64,000 bases of DNA from RPQJ01 sp963754125 (lineage in GTDB: Bacteria; Pseudomonadota; Gammaproteobacteria; Steroidobacterales; Steroidobacteraceae): the NCBI GenBank assembly GCA_963754125.1, contig CAVWEX010000001.1, forward strand, positions 744,001 through 808,000, read 5' to 3'. Positions 63,728-64,000 of the stretch are shown here, piece after piece. The notes beneath the pieces were generated by a model. It was given only the letters and a program-made list of their open reading frames with translations. It did not search any database and was not told the DNA's origin. Position numbers and translations under genes: made by a program. Positions within the stretch are counted from its first letter, which is position 1; each line of letters starts with the position of its first letter.

Positions 63728-64000
63728 TACCAACCTCCTGCTTCGACTCTTCGTCGCTGACGACACGAAGCAAGCGGTGGCCGCTCGTGACTTTCTTCGC
63801 GACAACTGCAGCGCGGAAGAACCCGGCTACGTCTGTCACATCGTCCTGGTCGAGTTGGTCTGGACACTCGCCAAGGCGTACGGGTTCACGCGAGACAGCA
63901 TCGCTTCGGCAGTCGAACAGCTTCTCGAGACCACCCAGCTCGACGTCGAGTCACCGAACGACGTCACCGCGGCGATCAAGGACTATCGCAACGGAACGGC
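63714..64000 (+). CDS. vapC: VapC toxin, PIN-domain RNase (3' end outside window)
   Basis: The first 95 residues of a PIN-domain toxin: MIGIDTNLLLRLFVADDTKQ with the conserved Asp (D5), then GYVCHIVLVELVWTLAKAYG with the conserved Glu, and LLETTQLDVESPNDV. PIN toxins cleave RNA in a metal-dependent way. The gene starts inside vapB and runs off the right edge of the window. Confidence 0.88.
   Translation, partial: MIGIDTNLLLRLFVADDTKQAVAARDFLRDNCSAEEPGYVCHIVLVELVWTLAKAYGFTRDSIASAVEQLLETTQLDVESPNDVTAAIKDYRNGT

Overview
The window comes from a GC-rich Gram-negative bacterium, most likely a proteobacterium. Lipoprotein and Sec signal peptides, a lytic transglycosylase, an ExaC-type aldehyde dehydrogenase with its DUF779 partner, DmeF, MaeB, a phasin and a CZB-domain protein all fit that. 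I cannot name a genus. The only RNA gene I see is a tRNA-Phe near the right end. There is no rRNA, no insertion sequence and no CRISPR array.

Layout. 0-5.1 kb: a partial gene, an acyltransferase, an exported RidA-family protein, a twice-frameshifted neutral-ceramidase-like gene, a DUF6090-like membrane protein and a small Cys-rich protein. 5.3-11.9 kb: exported KatG with a strong terminator, malic enzyme MaeB and an MFS exporter. 11.9-13.9 kb: an AbiE toxin-antitoxin pair behind palindromic operators, next to an internally deleted SnoaL-like pseudogene. 14.2-19.5 kb: a MetE-like enzyme, a PAS-GGDEF-EAL protein and a CZB protein whose GGDEF domain is degenerate but keeps the c-di-GMP inhibitory site. 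19.7-25.8 kb: an unrecognised 1130-residue membrane protein, a ferritin-like protein, a phasin and a DmeF-type metal exporter. 25.9-32.3 kb: exported proteins (low-complexity, DUF2092, beta-helix, haem-c/PD40/TPR lipoprotein) and a chorismatase-like tandem RidA protein. 32.3-38.1 kb: a Phd/RelE pair, a lytic transglycosylase lipoprotein, BON and CsbD stress proteins and a metzincin with seven Cys-paired repeats. 38.3-43 kb: DUF779-ExaC, then a lower-GC cluster of a lipoprotein hydrolase, a Cys-rich protein and a membrane protein. 43.5-48.3 kb: exported propeller-type proteins, a TRIC channel and a GIY-YIG-like protein. 48.5-54.3 kb: two large adjacent genes of unknown function. 54.4-61.1 kb: a small lipoprotein-like protein, a SIR2-helical protein of the anti-phage NADase type, a deoxyinosine glycosylase, a tiny AT-hook protein and an acyl-CoA dehydrogenase. 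61.5-64 kb: an addiction module with a third gene, a VapB remnant, tRNA-Phe and a VapBC pair cut by the window edge.

Two features stand out. First, at least eight genes are broken by nine single-base insertions, each repaired by removing one base. That is either many recent mutations or, more likely, consensus error, and it should be settled before any of them is called a pseudogene. Second, the accessory content is rich in toxin-antitoxin and defence-like genes (AbiE, Phd/RelE, HI1419-type, VapB remnant, VapBC, SIR2). It also holds three larger loci I cannot assign: the 1130-residue membrane protein, the 40.4-43.0 kb cluster and the 48.5-54.3 kb gene pair.
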